DNA of 64,000 nt from [Actinobacillus] rossii (GCA_900444965.1 UFRQ01000003.1:372001-436000); one strand, 5' to 3'. Positions 8,282 through 18,304 are shown, numbered from the stretch's first letter. Numbers and translations: made by a program. Notes: generated from the letters alone by a model not told the origin.

Positions 8282-9154
8282 ATGAAAACAGTCGCAAAAG
8301 TACATCAAGCACCACAAAAACACTGGGTGGGCAATGGTTTCCAAGTTCAATCTATGTTCAGTTTCAACTATACCGATAAACATTTAGATCCATTCCTTTT
8401 AATGGACTACAACCCACCGCGTTATTTTGACGGTGGTCGCAAATCGGATTACCGCGGCGTAGGCGAACATCCGCATCGTGGCTTTGAAACCGTGACCATT
8501 GCTTATCAAGGCGAAGTGTCGCACAAAGATTCTTACGGTGGTGGTGGTACCATTGGGACAGGCGATGTACAATGGATAACCGCAGGTTCTGGTGTGATGC
8601 ACGAAGAATTTCATTCAGAAAAATTCTCGCAAGAAGGCGGTATGTTTGAAATGGTGCAACTTTGGGTCAATTTACCGGCGAAAGACAAAATGACCACACC
8701 AAAATACCAAGCCATTAAAGCAGCAGAGATTCCTGAAGTTGCCTTTGGCGACAACGCCGGTATTGCACGCATTATCGCGGGAGATTTTGAAACGACACAA
8801 GGTGTAGCCAGCACCTTTAGCCCTGTGAATATGTGGGATGTGCGAATGAATGCAGGAAAAAACCATACATTCCACGTTCCTGCCAACCACAATTTGATTG
8901 TGTTAGTGCTTGACGGTACCGTGCAATTTAATGGTGCAGACATTGCGCGCCGCGGCGAATTGGTCACCTTTGAACGCGGTGAAGCCGATGTGCATATTGA
9001 AGCGAACAATGACGCGAAATTGCTTATTCTTACAGGTGAACCACATAACGAACCCATTGTAGGTTATGGTCCATTTGTGATGAACACCAGAGATGAAATT
9101 GTACAAGCTTTCCATGATGTACAAAGCGGCAAATTTGGTTCAATTTCACGTTAA
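8282..9154 (+). CDS. Pirin family protein (YhhW/quercetinase-like bicupin)
   Basis: 290 residues, two cupin domains. The metal site of pirins is intact in the N-terminal cupin: His63 and His65 in EHPHRGFETVTI, His107 and Glu109 in GVMHEEFHSE. Bacterial homologues such as YhhW have quercetin 2,3-dioxygenase activity in vitro, and the physiological substrate is unclear. The C-terminal cupin lacks the metal ligands. AAGGAG precedes the ATG. It heads a pirin-DoxX-FMN reductase cluster next to a LysR gene, which suggests a role in quinone or electrophile stress. Confidence 0.9.
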   Translation: MKTVAKVHQAPQKHWVGNGFQVQSMFSFNYTDKHLDPFLLMDYNPPRYFDGGRKSDYRGVGEHPHRGFETVTIAYQGEVSHKDSYGGGGTIGTGDVQWITAGSGVMHEEFHSEKFSQEGGMFEMVQLWVNLPAKDKMTTPKYQAIKAAEIPEVAFGDNAGIARIIAGDFETTQGVASTFSPVNMWDVRMNAGKNHTFHVPANHNLIVLVLDGTVQFNGADIARRGELVTFERGEADVHIEANNDAKLLILTGEPHNEPIVGYGPFVMNTRDEIVQAFHDVQSGKFGSISR

Positions 9155-9159
9155 AAATA

Positions 9160-9184
9160 ATTCCCTGTGCAATACACAGGGAAT
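9160..9184 (+). terminator. Hairpin after the pirin gene
   Basis: ATTCCCTGTG pairs exactly with CACAGGGAAT around a 5-nt loop, followed by a T/C-rich stretch. It begins six bases after the stop codon. It probably separates pirin from the doxX transcript, which has its own promoter element. Confidence 0.7.
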
Positions 9185-9194
9185 CTATCTTTCT

Positions 9195-9221
9195 ATTTAT
9201 GCAAAATAATTTTGCATAAAT
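9195..9221. repeat. Perfect 27-bp palindrome upstream of doxX
   Basis: Two exact 13-nt arms, ATTTATGCAAAAT and ATTTTGCATAAAT, surround a single central A. It sits directly upstream of the second copy of the 29-bp promoter element. Its symmetry with almost no loop favours a protein-binding operator over an RNA hairpin, but the binding protein is unknown. Confidence 0.7.
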
Positions 9222-9225
9222 GTGA

Positions 9226-9254
9226 CTTGTTGCATTTTTGTATTCAAATAAAAT
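9226..9254 (+). promoter_or_regulatory. Promoter element P2 for doxX
   Basis: Second copy of the 29-bp element found at 8184-8212, with three mismatches. It includes TTGTTG, a 16-bp spacer and TAAAAT (9249-9254). It lies about 50 bp before the DoxX start, the same kind of position as the first copy relative to pirin. Confidence 0.6.
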
Positions 9255-9302
9255 ACGCGCTACAAACAAATTTTATTTTTGATTCATTTTTTAGGAAACA
9301 TT

Positions 9303-9689
9303 ATGAACAACTTATTTGAAAAACTTTCAGTCGCATTAAGCCCAATCACCCTATTAATCGCTCGTGTCGTTATTGGTTACATTATGGTTTTACACGGCTT
9401 ACAAAAATTAACGGGAGATATGCCATTATTCTCACTTTTCGGGATAGGCGGTTTAATTGAAACGGTTGGCGGTTTATTAATTATTGTCGGATTATTCACA
9501 CGCGCCGCCGCTTTCTTATTAGCAGGTCAAATGGCAGTGGCTTATTTAATGTTCCACGCCAGCGCAGAAACTTTCTTTAATCCAATTGCCAATAAAGGTG
9601 AACCTGCCGTACTTTTCTGTATGGCATTCTTATTCATCTTTGTCACCGGCGCAGGCAAATTATCCATTGATGCGAAAATCACAAAATAA
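9303..9689 (+). CDS. DoxX family membrane protein
   Basis: 128 residues with four hydrophobic segments, typical of the DoxX/DoxD-like fold (RVVIGYIMVLHGLQKLTG; GIGGLIETVGGLLIIVGLFTR). The ATG at 9303 is preferred over the upstream in-frame codon at 9279 because TAGGAAA stands just before it. DoxX proteins of this size occur with reductases and pirins in oxidative-stress clusters, and their biochemical role is poorly defined. It has its own promoter element and is followed by a terminator-like hairpin before the FMN-reductase gene. Confidence 0.87.
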   Translation: MNNLFEKLSVALSPITLLIARVVIGYIMVLHGLQKLTGDMPLFSLFGIGGLIETVGGLLIIVGLFTRAAAFLLAGQMAVAYLMFHASAETFFNPIANKGEPAVLFCMAFLFIFVTGAGKLSIDAKITK

Positions 9690-9695
9690 TCATAC

Positions 9696-9720
9696 AATCG
9701 GGTGTTCAACCCGATTTTTA
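9696..9720 (+). terminator. Hairpin between doxX and the FMN-reductase gene
   Basis: AATCGGGT pairs with ACCCGATT around a 5-nt loop, followed by TTTTTA. It has the form of an intrinsic terminator but only 17 bp separate it from the next start, so it may act as an attenuator within the cluster. Confidence 0.65.
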
Positions 9721-9737
9721 TCTAAAAGGAATATATT

Positions 9738-10289
9738 ATGACAAAACAAATTGCTGTATTAGTTGGCTCTAATAGCGCAACATCTGTTAGCCAAATCGTT
9801 GCTCGTTATTTGCAAAGCATTGCCCCGGCAACGATTCAATTGAATTTTTTACAAATCGCTGATCTTCCGCTTTATGATCGCGATTTAGACACACAAGACA
9901 TCGTGCAATACCAGCGTTTCCGCGGTGAAATTGCGAAAGCCGATGCCGTCTTATTTATCACCCCGGAACACAACGGTAGCTTCTCTGCGATGATCAAAAA
10001 TGCCATCGACATTGGCTCGCGTCCAATGGGGCAAAGTTTATGGATCGGCAAACCTGCCGGTATCGTTTCTGTTGCCGCAGGTGCAGCAGGTGGCGTGCGT
10101 GCAGCAGACCAACTTCGCACCATTTGCTCTGGTGCCTTTATCAATATGCCTACTGCATCATTTGCGGCTAATGTAGGCGGAATATTTAATGGCGTAATCG
10201 GTGAGAATGGCGAAATTGTTTCGGAACCAGTGAAAGGTATGTTAAATGGTTTTATCAATGCCTACGCAGATTTTGTCTCAAAATTCTAA
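9738..10289 (+). CDS. NADPH-dependent FMN reductase / quinone reductase
   Basis: 183 residues, flavodoxin-like fold of the FMN_red family (ChrR/YieF, SsuE-like). The N-terminal phosphate-binding loop is VLVGSNSATSVSQ. The family signature appears in TPEHNGSFSAMIKNAIDIGS (about residues 75-94). Such enzymes reduce quinones, azo compounds or chromate using NAD(P)H. The chain of LysR regulator, pirin, DoxX and flavin reductase fits defence against electrophiles. The precise substrate cannot be read from the sequence. Confidence 0.88.
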   Translation: MTKQIAVLVGSNSATSVSQIVARYLQSIAPATIQLNFLQIADLPLYDRDLDTQDIVQYQRFRGEIAKADAVLFITPEHNGSFSAMIKNAIDIGSRPMGQSLWIGKPAGIVSVAAGAAGGVRAADQLRTICSGAFINMPTASFAANVGGIFNGVIGENGEIVSEPVKGMLNGFINAYADFVSKF

Positions 10290-10306
10290 TTCTGAAATAA
10301 ACTAAA

Positions 10307-10331
10307 AAGGGGCAGATTTAATCTGCCCCTT
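10307..10331. terminator. Bidirectional terminator
   Basis: AAGGGGCAGATT pairs perfectly with AATCTGCCCCTT around one base, with A and T runs on the two sides. It separates the convergent FMN-reductase and metE genes. Confidence 0.88.
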
Positions 10332-10338
10332 ATTGTTA

Positions 10339-12609
10339 TTACGCGAACTCTGCTCTCAATTTCTTCGTCACGTCCACCATCACTTGCAACTGTTCGATGG
10401 TTTCTTTCCAGCCACGGGTTTTTAAGCCGCAGTCCGGGTTTACCCATAAGCGTTCTTTTGGTACGACTTTCAAGGCTTTACGCAACAAGTGTTCGATCTC
10501 TTCCGCTTTGGGTACGCGTGGGCTGTGAATGTCGTACACGCCCGGGCCGATGTCGTTCGGGTATTTGAAATCGGCAAAGGCGGTAAGTAGTTCCATATCG
10601 GATCGTGAGGTTTCAATGGTAATCACGTCCGCATCTAAGCCGGCAATCGCCGGCAAAATGTCGTTAAATTCGGAATAACACATATGGGTGTGGATTTGAG
10701 TGTCATCTTGCACGCCCATATAGCTTAAACGGAAGGCTTCGCCCGCCCATTGCAAATAAGCGTCCCAATCTGACCGCTTGAGTGGCAAGCCTTCACGGAT
10801 TGCAGGCTCATCAATTTGGATCACTTTGATCCCTGCTGCTTCTAAATCCAACACTTCGTCCGATAAGGCTACGCCGATTTGTTTACACACCGTTGAACGT
10901 GGAATATCGTTACGCACGAATGACCATTGTAAAATCGTTACCGGCCCTGTCAGCATTCCTTTCATCACTTTGTTGGTGAGGCTTTGGGCATATTGCGACC
11001 AACGCACCGTCATCGGTTCAGGGCGAGCCACATCGCCATAAATCACAGGCGGTTTCACACAACGTGAGCCGTAACTTTGCACCCAACCGAATTTGGTAAA
11101 GGCAAAGCCGTCAAGCAATTCGCCGAAATATTCCACCATATCATTACGTTCCGCTTCGCCGTGAACCAGCACATCTAAGTCCAATTCTTCTTGGCGGCGA
11201 ACCACATATTCAATTTCTTTTTTCATCGCTGCTTCATAATCTGCAAGGCTTAACTCGCCTTTTTTGAAACTCGCACGAGCGTGGCGGATTTCGCTGGTTT
11301 GTGGGAATGAACCGATATTTGTCGTTGGTAAAAGCGGTAAGTTTAGCCACGCATTTTGCTTCGCAATACGCGCTGCAAATGGCGATTTACGGCGATCTGC
11401 CCCTTCAGGTAAGTTAGCTAAACGTGCCGCCACTTCTGCACGATGGATCTCTTTTGATGTCGCACGCGCATCCGCTGCCGCTTGGCTTGCCGCTAATTGT
11501 ACTTGTACCGTTGTTCGACCTTGTTCAAGTGCGGTCTTAATTAGCGACAATTCTTCAACTTTTTGTAGCGTAAAAGCAAGCCATTGATAAAGTTCAGGTT
11601 TATTCGCTTGTAATTGCGTTTCCACCGCTAAATCAAAAGGCGTATGCAACAAAGAACAGCTTGGGGCAATCCATAAACGCTCGCCAAGTTTGGCTTTTAA
11701 TGGCTCAAGTACGTCCAGCACTTGATTTAAGTTCGCACGCCAAATGTTACGCCCATCAATCACGCCTGCCGAAAGCACTTTGCGGTAATCGTCAAATGCC
11801 GTAAGTTGTTCAGGTGCGCGTACTAAATCCAAATGCAAGCCGTCCACCGCTAAGCCTTTGAGCAATTCTGCGTGTTCTGCCACTGAGCCAAAATAGGTGG
11901 CTAATAACAATTTCGCATTCACTTGGCTTAATTCCGCATAGACCGTCTGATAAGCCGTCAGCCATTGTGCCGGTAAATCTAAGGCTAAAGCCGGCTCGTC
12001 AATTTGGATCCATTCCACGCCTTCCGCCACAAGTGCGGTTAAAATTTCACGGTAAACAGGCACAAGTTTGTTTAATAACTCAAAACGATTGAAAGCTTCG
12101 CCTTTCTCTTTGCCTAACCAAAGGAAAGTTAAAGGCCCGACAATTACAGGTTTAACCTTCAAACCTAAGGCTTTCGCTTCACGGATTTGATTAACGTAGT
12201 GAGCAGGGTTGGCTTTAAATTCGGTGTTTTTATGGAACTCAGGCACGAGATAGTGATAGTTGGTATCAAACCATTTGGTCATCTCAATGGCAAATTGATC
12301 TTTGTTACCACGTGCTAGTTGGAAGTATTGCGAAAGGGTTAAATTTTGGCTGTCAAACGCAAAACGCGCCGGAATTGCCCCCGTTGCTACTTGCAGATCT
12401 AAAATATGATCGTAAAAGGTAAAATCGCCCACCGCCACGAAATCAGCGTTCGCTGCCGCTTGATGCTGCCAGTTTTTTTCACGCAAGGCTTTGGCTAAAT
12501 CTAATAAATCTTGTTCTGCAATTTCCCCACGCCAGTAACGTTCTTGTGCAAATTTTAATTCACGTTTTGCCCCAACGCGTGGAAAGCCTAAGATGTGGTA
12601 TGTTGTCAT
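10339..12609 (-). CDS. metE: Cobalamin-independent methionine synthase
   Basis: Transfers a methyl group from 5-methyltetrahydropteroyl-triglutamate to homocysteine, the last step of methionine synthesis, in the cytosol. 756 residues, full length. The N-terminal barrel begins [16 protein letters not shown]. The C-terminal barrel carries the zinc ligands: His and Cys in HTHMCYSEF (about residues 640-643) and Cys in [10 protein letters not shown] (about 726), at the positions known in the E. coli enzyme. AAGGAG precedes the ATG. Two tandem MetJ boxes lie 40 bp upstream, so repression by MetJ with S-adenosylmethionine is expected. It stands alone, with no metF or metR adjacent. Confidence 0.97.
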   Translation of the reverse strand: MTTYHILGFPRVGAKRELKFAQERYWRGEIAEQDLLDLAKALREKNWQHQAAANADFVAVGDFTFYDHILDLQVATGAIPARFAFDSQNLTLSQYFQLARGNKDQFAIEMTKWFDTNYHYLVPEFHKNTEFKANPAHYVNQIREAKALGLKVKPVIVGPLTFLWLGKEKGEAFNRFELLNKLVPVYREILTALVAEGVEWIQIDEPALALDLPAQWLTAYQTVYAELSQVNAKLLLATYFGSVAEHAELLKGLAVDGLHLDLVRAPEQLTAFDDYRKVLSAGVIDGRNIWRANLNQVLDVLEPLKAKLGERLWIAPSCSLLHTPFDLAVETQLQANKPELYQWLAFTLQKVEELSLIKTALEQGRTTVQVQLAASQAAADARATSKEIHRAEVAARLANLPEGADRRKSPFAARIAKQNAWLNLPLLPTTNIGSFPQTSEIRHARASFKKGELSLADYEAAMKKEIEYVVRRQEELDLDVLVHGEAERNDMVEYFGELLDGFAFTKFGWVQSYGSRCVKPPVIYGDVARPEPMTVRWSQYAQSLTNKVMKGMLTGPVTILQWSFVRNDIPRSTVCKQIGVALSDEVLDLEAAGIKVIQIDEPAIREGLPLKRSDWDAYLQWAGEAFRLSYMGVQDDTQIHTHMCYSEFNDILPAIAGLDADVITIETSRSDMELLTAFADFKYPNDIGPGVYDIHSPRVPKAEEIEHLLRKALKVVPKERLWVNPDCGLKTRGWKETIEQLQVMVDVTKKLRAEFA

Positions 12610-12648
12610 AATGTGTTCTCCTTGATAGATTTGATATTTCTTTTATTT

Positions 12649-12664
12649 AGACGTTTAGCCGTCT
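12649..12664 (-). promoter_or_regulatory. MetJ operator (two tandem met boxes) for metE
   Basis: AGACGTTT and AGCCGTCT lie head to tail. The consensus met box is AGACGTCT and MetJ binds two or more tandem copies. Seven of eight and seven of eight positions match. The operator sits about 40 bp before the metE start. Confidence 0.85.
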
Positions 12665-12750
12665 AAATAACGTGAGCACATCTTCTAACATTTTTAAATA
12701 TTAGACAACTTCATAATTTTCAAGTTAATCATGAATAATGTTAATAAAAA

Positions 12751-12784
12751 ATTGCTAAGAATATTGGAAATAATTCTTAGCAAT
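12751..12784 (-). terminator. Intrinsic terminator of the old-yellow-enzyme/nitroreductase operon
   Basis: ATTGCTAAGAAT pairs perfectly with ATTCTTAGCAAT around a 10-nt loop. Read on the minus strand it is followed by TTTTTATT. It lies 75 bp beyond the stop of the OYE gene. A lone uptake sequence lies between them. Confidence 0.8.
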
Positions 12785-12858
12785 TGCATTATGCTGACTA
12801 TCAATAAAATGATATATTTTTGACCGCACTTTTTATTAAGTACTAAATCAAACTGAAA

Positions 12859-14010
12859 TTATGGAATTCGCACATCGAGTGGCGCCCAATCCGTTTTGCC
12901 ATCTAATGGTGGCAACCAAGCCCCACCTTTAGTGCAAAGGTCCCATAAGATGCCTTTAATACCATATTGATCTTCTTTTTTAGGATCGAGAACCGTCACA
13001 ATTTCTGATTCTTTACTATTTTTAATTAATGTTGCAATAGTCGGGTTAATCATGACCGTTTTACCTAATGCAATAAACTCAGCCCAACCAGTATTATAAG
13101 CCGCTATAATTTGCTCTGCGCTAAACAAATTACCAACTCCAATAAGCGGTAATCTGCCACCAATACGCTCATGTACCAACTGTATTCGGCATATATTAGT
13201 ATCTGCCCCACGGCGCGCTTTTTTATAAAATTCGTGCAATGAAATATGCAAATATTGCAATGCCTTGCCTTTAAGGGCATCAATCAGTGCTAACGTATCT
13301 TCCATGGTTAAACCTAATTCCTCCGGTTCTTCTGGAGAAAAACGATATCCCACGATAAAATCAGTTGCCTGATATTTAGCTTTTACAGCTAACACTTCAT
13401 CGACTATTGCGAGTGGAAAACGCATACGTTTCTCACGGGAGCCACCCCATTCATCGCAACGACGGTTTGAATGACCTGAATAGAATTGTTGAATTAGATA
13501 GTTATTTGCACCATGAATTTCTACACCATCAAAACCAGCTTGAATAGCTAAATCCGTGGCGTTGGCGAAAGCTTTAATGAGTGAATGAATTTCTTCCACA
13601 GTAGCGGCACGCGCACCAGTAACGGCATCATCGCTTGCGGTGATTTTGTCTTTGCCATTTAATAGCTCATTGACAGCTTGTTTACCACCATGATGAAGTT
13701 GCAAAATTGCCTTTGCGTCTTGGGCTTTAATAATATCTGCTGTTTCTTTTAAGCTGGCTAATTGGCTGATATGGATAGCCTCCGGTTGACCATAAAACGC
13801 TTTTCCACCTTCTTGTACTAAAGTCGCCGCTAAAATAAACATCCCCATATCATGAGCACGATTCGAAATAAATTCTCGTTCGTTATCGCCTAATGTGCCG
13901 TCAGGATTCGAACCAAAATGTGTCATTGGCGCAACAACTAAGCGATTTTTGATTTCAACACCATTATTTAAAATATAGGATTGAAATAAAGGTGAAAATT
14001 TAGGATCCAT
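12859..14010 (-). CDS. Old-yellow-enzyme family NADH:flavin oxidoreductase
   Basis: FMN-containing ene-reductase-like enzyme, 383 residues, one (beta/alpha)8 barrel. The start MDPKFSPLFQSY gives the normal N-terminus. An upstream in-frame extension overlaps the nitroreductase gene and is not supported. The FMN and substrate residues lie in RLVVAPMTHF (about 23-32), LQLHHGGKQ and GFDGVEIHGANNYLIQQF. The protein lacks the C-terminal FeS/NADH domains of 2,4-dienoyl-CoA reductase. It lies 14 bp after a nitroreductase gene, and the two likely work together on nitro compounds or unsaturated carbonyls. Confidence 0.88.
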   Translation of the reverse strand: MDPKFSPLFQSYILNNGVEIKNRLVVAPMTHFGSNPDGTLGDNEREFISNRAHDMGMFILAATLVQEGGKAFYGQPEAIHISQLASLKETADIIKAQDAKAILQLHHGGKQAVNELLNGKDKITASDDAVTGARAATVEEIHSLIKAFANATDLAIQAGFDGVEIHGANNYLIQQFYSGHSNRRCDEWGGSREKRMRFPLAIVDEVLAVKAKYQATDFIVGYRFSPEEPEELGLTMEDTLALIDALKGKALQYLHISLHEFYKKARRGADTNICRIQLVHERIGGRLPLIGVGNLFSAEQIIAAYNTGWAEFIALGKTVMINPTIATLIKNSKESEIVTVLDPKKEDQYGIKGILWDLCTKGGAWLPPLDGKTDWAPLDVRIP

Positions 14011-14024
14011 TGTCTTTTTTCCTC

Positions 14025-14687
14025 TTATGCCCAAACCACAACGTCGTCTTGTGGTTGACGCGCTTTCTGTGCAATGTCTTGCGTACGATAACCAAAAGTG
14101 ACTGCTACAGATACTCCCCATTCATTTGGATCAAATAAACCTGCTTCTGATAATACTCGGTTCATTTCAGCATAATTAAAACCTTCAATTGGACAAGAAT
14201 CAATTCCAGCCATTGCAGCCCCAGTCATCATATTTGCAAGGGCAATATAGGTTTGCTTACTACACCAGTCAAATAAAGCTCGCTCACTGTCGAGAGTTTT
14301 CATATCATGCATTTGAAAATTTTTATATTTTGCGACTGTTTTCTCAATCATTTCTGGTTCAGTGATGCCGCGGCGTTGAATGCCTTTGAGCATAAATGGG
14401 CTATCAAAGCGCGCATTTTTTTTCGCCAAAATGACGACAATATGACTTGCATTATCTAAAGCCGTCGCCATCCCCCAAGAAAAAGGTTTCAGAGCTTCAC
14501 GTAATTTAGGATCTTGTACAACAATAAACTTCCACGGTTCAGAACCGACTGAACTTGGCGATAAACGTCCGAGTTCTAAGATAAAATTGAAATCTTGTTC
14601 ACTGATTTTGCGTGTAGGATCATAATAACGGCAAGATTTACGGTTTTTAAATGCAGATAAAATTTGTTCAGTAGTTAAGATAGTCAT
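14025..14687 (-). CDS. NAD(P)H nitroreductase family protein (NfsB-like)
   Basis: 220 residues, FMN-dependent homodimeric nitroreductase family. The FMN-phosphate motif is in AFKNRKSCRYYDP (about residues 11-23), and the substrate/FMN loop in LSPSSVGSEPWKFIVVQ (about 42-58). A later flavin-contact region reads ALANMMTGAAMAGIDSCPIEGF. It may reduce nitroaromatics, quinones or flavins with NAD(P)H. It is the first gene of a two-gene operon with the OYE enzyme. CAAGGAAAG precedes the ATG. It lies downstream of pflB, where pflA stands in H. influenzae. Confidence 0.9.
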   Translation of the reverse strand: MTILTTEQILSAFKNRKSCRYYDPTRKISEQDFNFILELGRLSPSSVGSEPWKFIVVQDPKLREALKPFSWGMATALDNASHIVVILAKKNARFDSPFMLKGIQRRGITEPEMIEKTVAKYKNFQMHDMKTLDSERALFDWCSKQTYIALANMMTGAAMAGIDSCPIEGFNYAEMNRVLSEAGLFDPNEWGVSVAVTFGYRTQDIAQKARQPQDDVVVWA

Positions 14688-14785
14688 ACTCTTTCCTTGT
14701 TGTCAGTAAGATTCAAAATTTATTATAAGACTTCGCTCTCTTTAAGCATAGCCGAATGTTTGAACATCAAAAATTCCTAAAAAAA

Positions 14786-14818
14786 TGACCGCACTTTGCT
14801 TATAAGAAAGTGCGGTCA
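14786..14818 (-). terminator. pflB terminator made of an inverted uptake-sequence pair
   Basis: TGACCGCACTTT and AAAGTGCGGTCA pair exactly around a 9-nt loop. On the minus strand a T run follows. It begins about 25 bp after the pflB stop, so pflB is not expected to be co-transcribed with the nitroreductase gene. Confidence 0.88.
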
Positions 14819-14843
14819 AATTTATAACGTTTTAATTACTCAA

Positions 14844-17168
14844 TTACATTGATTCTGTAAAGGTACGAGTAATTACGTCTTGTTGTTGTTCACGCGTCAA
14901 TGAATTGAAACGTACTGCGTAACCAGACACACGAATAGTTAATTGTGGGTATTTATCTGGGTTTTCAACCGCATCTAATAAAGTTTCACGGTTTAATACG
15001 TTCACGTTTAAGTGTTGACCACCTTCCACTGTCGCTTCATGGTGGAAATAACCATCCATTAAGCCAGCAAGGTTACGACGTTGCGCTTCTTCATCTTTAC
15101 CTAATGCGTTTGGTACGATAGAGAATGTATATGAAATACCATCTTTTGCGTATTCAAACGGAAGTTTCGCTACAGAAGTTAATGACGCAACCGCACCTTT
15201 TTGGTCACGACCGTGCATTGGGTTTGCACCTGGACCGAATGGCGCACCAGCACGACGACCATCAGGAGTATTACCTGTTTTTTTACCGTAAACCACGTTA
15301 GAAGTAATGGTAAGGATTGATTGTGTTGGAGTCGCATTACGATAAGTTTTGTGCGTTTGAATTTTTTTCATGAAACGTTCAACTAAATCAACTGCGATAT
15401 CATCAACACGTGGGTCATTGTTACCAAATTGTGGATATTCACCTTCAATTTCAAAGTCTAATGCTAAGTTTTTCGCAACACCTGTTACTTCACCTGCTTT
15501 ATTTTTGATTTCAATGTCGCCACGAATTGGTTTTACTTTCGCATATTTAATTGCTGATAATGAGTCAGCTGCAACAGAAAGACCAGCGATACCACATGCC
15601 ATTGTACGGATAACATCACGATCATGTAATGCCATTAATGAAGCTTCATAAGCATATTTATCATGCATGAAGTGGATAATATTTAATGCAGTCACATATT
15701 GTGTTGCTAACCAATCCATAAAATGATCCATACGTGTCATTACAGTATCAAAGTCTAATACTTCATCCATCATTGGTTCAGTTTTGGGACCAACTTGCAT
15801 ACCATTTTTCTCATCCACACCGCCATTAATAGCATAAAGCATAGTTTTTGCTAAGTTAGCACGTGCACCAAAGAATTGCATTTGTTTACCAACGATCATT
15901 GGTGATACACAACATGCGATGGCGTAGTCATCGTTATTAAAGTCTGGACGCATTAAGTCGTCATTTTCATATTGTACAGATGATGTATCAATAGAGACTT
16001 TTGCACAGTAACGTTTAAATGCTTCCGGTAATTTCTCAGACCAAAGAATAGTTAAGTTTGGTTCTGGAGATGTACCCATGTTGTATAGGGTATGTAAAAT
16101 ACGGAAAGTATTTTTGGTAACTAATGTACGACCATCTAAACCCATACCTGCAATAGTTTCAGTCGCCCACATTGGGTCGCCAGAGAATAATTGATCGTAT
16201 TCAGGCGTACGTAAAAAACGAACCATACGTAATTTCATTACTAAGTGGTCTACTAATTCTTGTGCTTCAGTTTCTGTAATTACACCATTTTGTAAATCAC
16301 GTTCGATATAAATATCTAAGAATGAAGATGTACGACCGAATGACATTGCCGCACCGTTTTGTGATTTAATTGCAGCTAAATATGCGAAATAAGTCCATTG
16401 AATAGCTTCTTGTGCATTAACTGCTGGGTTTGAAATATCAAAACCATATGACGCCGCCATTTGTTTCATTTGACCTAACGCACGATGTTGTTCTGCAATT
16501 TCTTCACGTAATTGGATAGTCGCTTGTAAATCTTCACCGGCTTCTAAGCGTGGTTGTAAAGAGTCAAATTGCGCTTTTTTATCTTTCATTAAGAAGTCGA
16601 TACCGTAAAGTGCTACACGACGATAGTCACCAATAATACGGCCACGACCATATGCATCTGGTAAGCCTGTTAATACACCTGATTTACGGCAGCGTAAAAT
16701 ATCTGGTGTGTAAACATCAAATACACCTTGGTTATGAGTTTTACGATATTCAGTAAAGATTTTTTCTACTTTAGGATCTAAAGTACGACCGTAAACTTGG
16801 CAAGAACCTTTGATCATATTGATACCACCGAAAGGCATAATTGCACGTTTCAATGGCGCATCAGTTTGAAGGCCTACGATTTTTTCTAAATCTTTTTGGA
16901 TATAACCTGGAGCATGTGAAGTAATTGTTGATGGAGTATGTTCATCAAAATCTAATGGTGCGTGAGTTTTATTCTCGATTTTAATGCCTTCCATAACTTG
17001 CGCCCATAATGTTTTGGTCGCTTCTGTCGGGCCTGCTAAAAATGATTCATCGCCTTCATACGGAGTATAGTTAGTTTGAATAAAGTCACGTAAGTTAACT
17101 TCAGTTTGCCATGCACCTGGTTTAAAACCAGCCCATGCTTTTTGTTGAGCTTCTGTTAATTGAGCCAT
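14844..17168 (-). CDS. pflB: Formate C-acetyltransferase (pyruvate formate-lyase)
   Basis: Glycyl-radical enzyme that cleaves pyruvate with CoA into acetyl-CoA and formate during anaerobic growth, in the cytosol. 774 residues, full length. The catalytic pair Cys419-Cys420 is in [10 protein letters not shown]. The radical glycine, Gly749, is in VSGYAVRF near the C-terminus. AAAAAGGAAG precedes the ATG. It follows focA on the same strand with 106 bp between. The activating enzyme gene pflA is not downstream, where a terminator and unrelated genes lie, so activation must depend on a gene outside the window. Confidence 0.97.
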   Translation of the reverse strand: MAQLTEAQQKAWAGFKPGAWQTEVNLRDFIQTNYTPYEGDESFLAGPTEATKTLWAQVMEGIKIENKTHAPLDFDEHTPSTITSHAPGYIQKDLEKIVGLQTDAPLKRAIMPFGGINMIKGSCQVYGRTLDPKVEKIFTEYRKTHNQGVFDVYTPDILRCRKSGVLTGLPDAYGRGRIIGDYRRVALYGIDFLMKDKKAQFDSLQPRLEAGEDLQATIQLREEIAEQHRALGQMKQMAASYGFDISNPAVNAQEAIQWTYFAYLAAIKSQNGAAMSFGRTSSFLDIYIERDLQNGVITETEAQELVDHLVMKLRMVRFLRTPEYDQLFSGDPMWATETIAGMGLDGRTLVTKNTFRILHTLYNMGTSPEPNLTILWSEKLPEAFKRYCAKVSIDTSSVQYENDDLMRPDFNNDDYAIACCVSPMIVGKQMQFFGARANLAKTMLYAINGGVDEKNGMQVGPKTEPMMDEVLDFDTVMTRMDHFMDWLATQYVTALNIIHFMHDKYAYEASLMALHDRDVIRTMACGIAGLSVAADSLSAIKYAKVKPIRGDIEIKNKAGEVTGVAKNLALDFEIEGEYPQFGNNDPRVDDIAVDLVERFMKKIQTHKTYRNATPTQSILTITSNVVYGKKTGNTPDGRRAGAPFGPGANPMHGRDQKGAVASLTSVAKLPFEYAKDGISYTFSIVPNALGKDEEAQRRNLAGLMDGYFHHEATVEGGQHLNVNVLNRETLLDAVENPDKYPQLTIRVSGYAVRFNSLTREQQQDVITRTFTESM

Positions 17169-17274
17169 TATAATACTTCCTTTTTGTTAGTATTGAGATA
17201 TTAAAATCTGAATAAGTGCGGTCCAAAAATCGGAGATTTTCATCTCGTACTTACACCAAATTGCTTTCTAAAAA

Positions 17275-18135
17275 TTAATGATGCACATGTGGTTTATTGG
17301 TATACCACTGCATTAATGCCACACACACACCACCACCTACAATATTACCCAGAGTCACTGGAATTAAGTTTTTCACTATAAAGTGATAGACATCAAGATC
17401 CGCATATTGTTCAGGATTTAAACCAATCGCTTGCCAAAATTCAGGGGCACTGAAATGCGCAGTCAAGATTCCCATTGGAATCATAAACATATTTGCTACG
17501 CTATGCTCAAAGCCTGAAGACACAAATAAGGCTATCGGTAGAATCTGAATAAATGCTTTATCTGTTAAGGTCTTGCCAGCATAAGTCATCCAAACTGACA
17601 AACAAACCATAATGTTACACAACATGCCTAATGCAAACGCTTCGGTCCACGTATGATGAATTTTATGTTGTGCCGTATTTAAAATCGTTAAGCCCCACTG
17701 ACCATTTGCTGCCATAATTTGACCACCTAGCCAAATTAACGCCACGATAAACAAACCACCGATAAAGTTACCAAAATACACCACAACCCAGTTACGCAAC
17801 ATTTGCCACGTTGAAATACGATTATTAGCACGCGCCACCATGGTCATGGTCGATGAAGTAAAAAGCTCACAACCACATACAACCACCATAATTACGCCTA
17901 ATGAGAACACTAAACCGCCCACCAGCTTGGTTAAGCCCCAAGGTGCGCCTGCGGTGCCAGTTTGTGTTGTGGTATAGAAAACGAATGCTAACGCGATAAA
18001 TGCGCCTGCCGAAATGGCAGAAAGGAATGAATAGAATTGATTTTTAGTTGCTTTATAGGAGCCTGCATCTTCGCCGATTTGCGCCATTTGGGTCGGATTT
18101 GCCACCACTGTTGTGATATTTTCTTCGGTTGCCAT
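17275..18135 (-). CDS. focA: Formate transporter
   Basis: Pentameric formate/H+ channel of the FNT family in the inner membrane, 286 residues. Six membrane helices are visible. The FNT signatures are present in FISALAFVFY-like helix 1, in VVVCGCELFTSS (helix 2 and the omega loop, about residues 81-92) and in NFIGGLFIVALIW. It exports formate made by the downstream pflB product and re-imports it at low pH. It is the promoter-proximal gene. A possible FNR site lies about 160 bp upstream. Confidence 0.93.
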   Translation of the reverse strand: MATEENITTVVANPTQMAQIGEDAGSYKATKNQFYSFLSAISAGAFIALAFVFYTTTQTGTAGAPWGLTKLVGGLVFSLGVIMVVVCGCELFTSSTMTMVARANNRISTWQMLRNWVVVYFGNFIGGLFIVALIWLGGQIMAANGQWGLTILNTAQHKIHHTWTEAFALGMLCNIMVCLSVWMTYAGKTLTDKAFIQILPIALFVSSGFEHSVANMFMIPMGILTAHFSAPEFWQAIGLNPEQYADLDVYHFIVKNLIPVTLGNIVGGGVCVALMQWYTNKPHVHH

Positions 18136-18290
18136 GGCAATGTACCTTCTGTCAGTTAATATCGAAAATTATTTTATTGATAAATGGAACAAACTTCAAA
18201 CTAAAAAAATTTTGAAAATTTATAAATTTTTTTAATTATAAGAAAGAAAAGGGCTAAAGTAAAAGAGATTTCAGATAAAGACACTTTTGC

Positions 18291-18304
18291 TTGCGCTAGA
18301 TCAA
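18291..18304 (-). promoter_or_regulatory. Possible FNR/ANR site upstream of focA-pflB
   Basis: TTGCGCTAGATCAA matches the FNR consensus TTGAT-N4-ATCAA at eight of ten positions. It lies in the 255-bp region between divergent focA and hinT. Anaerobic control of focA-pflB by FNR is well established in relatives. This individual site is a weak match. Confidence 0.4.
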
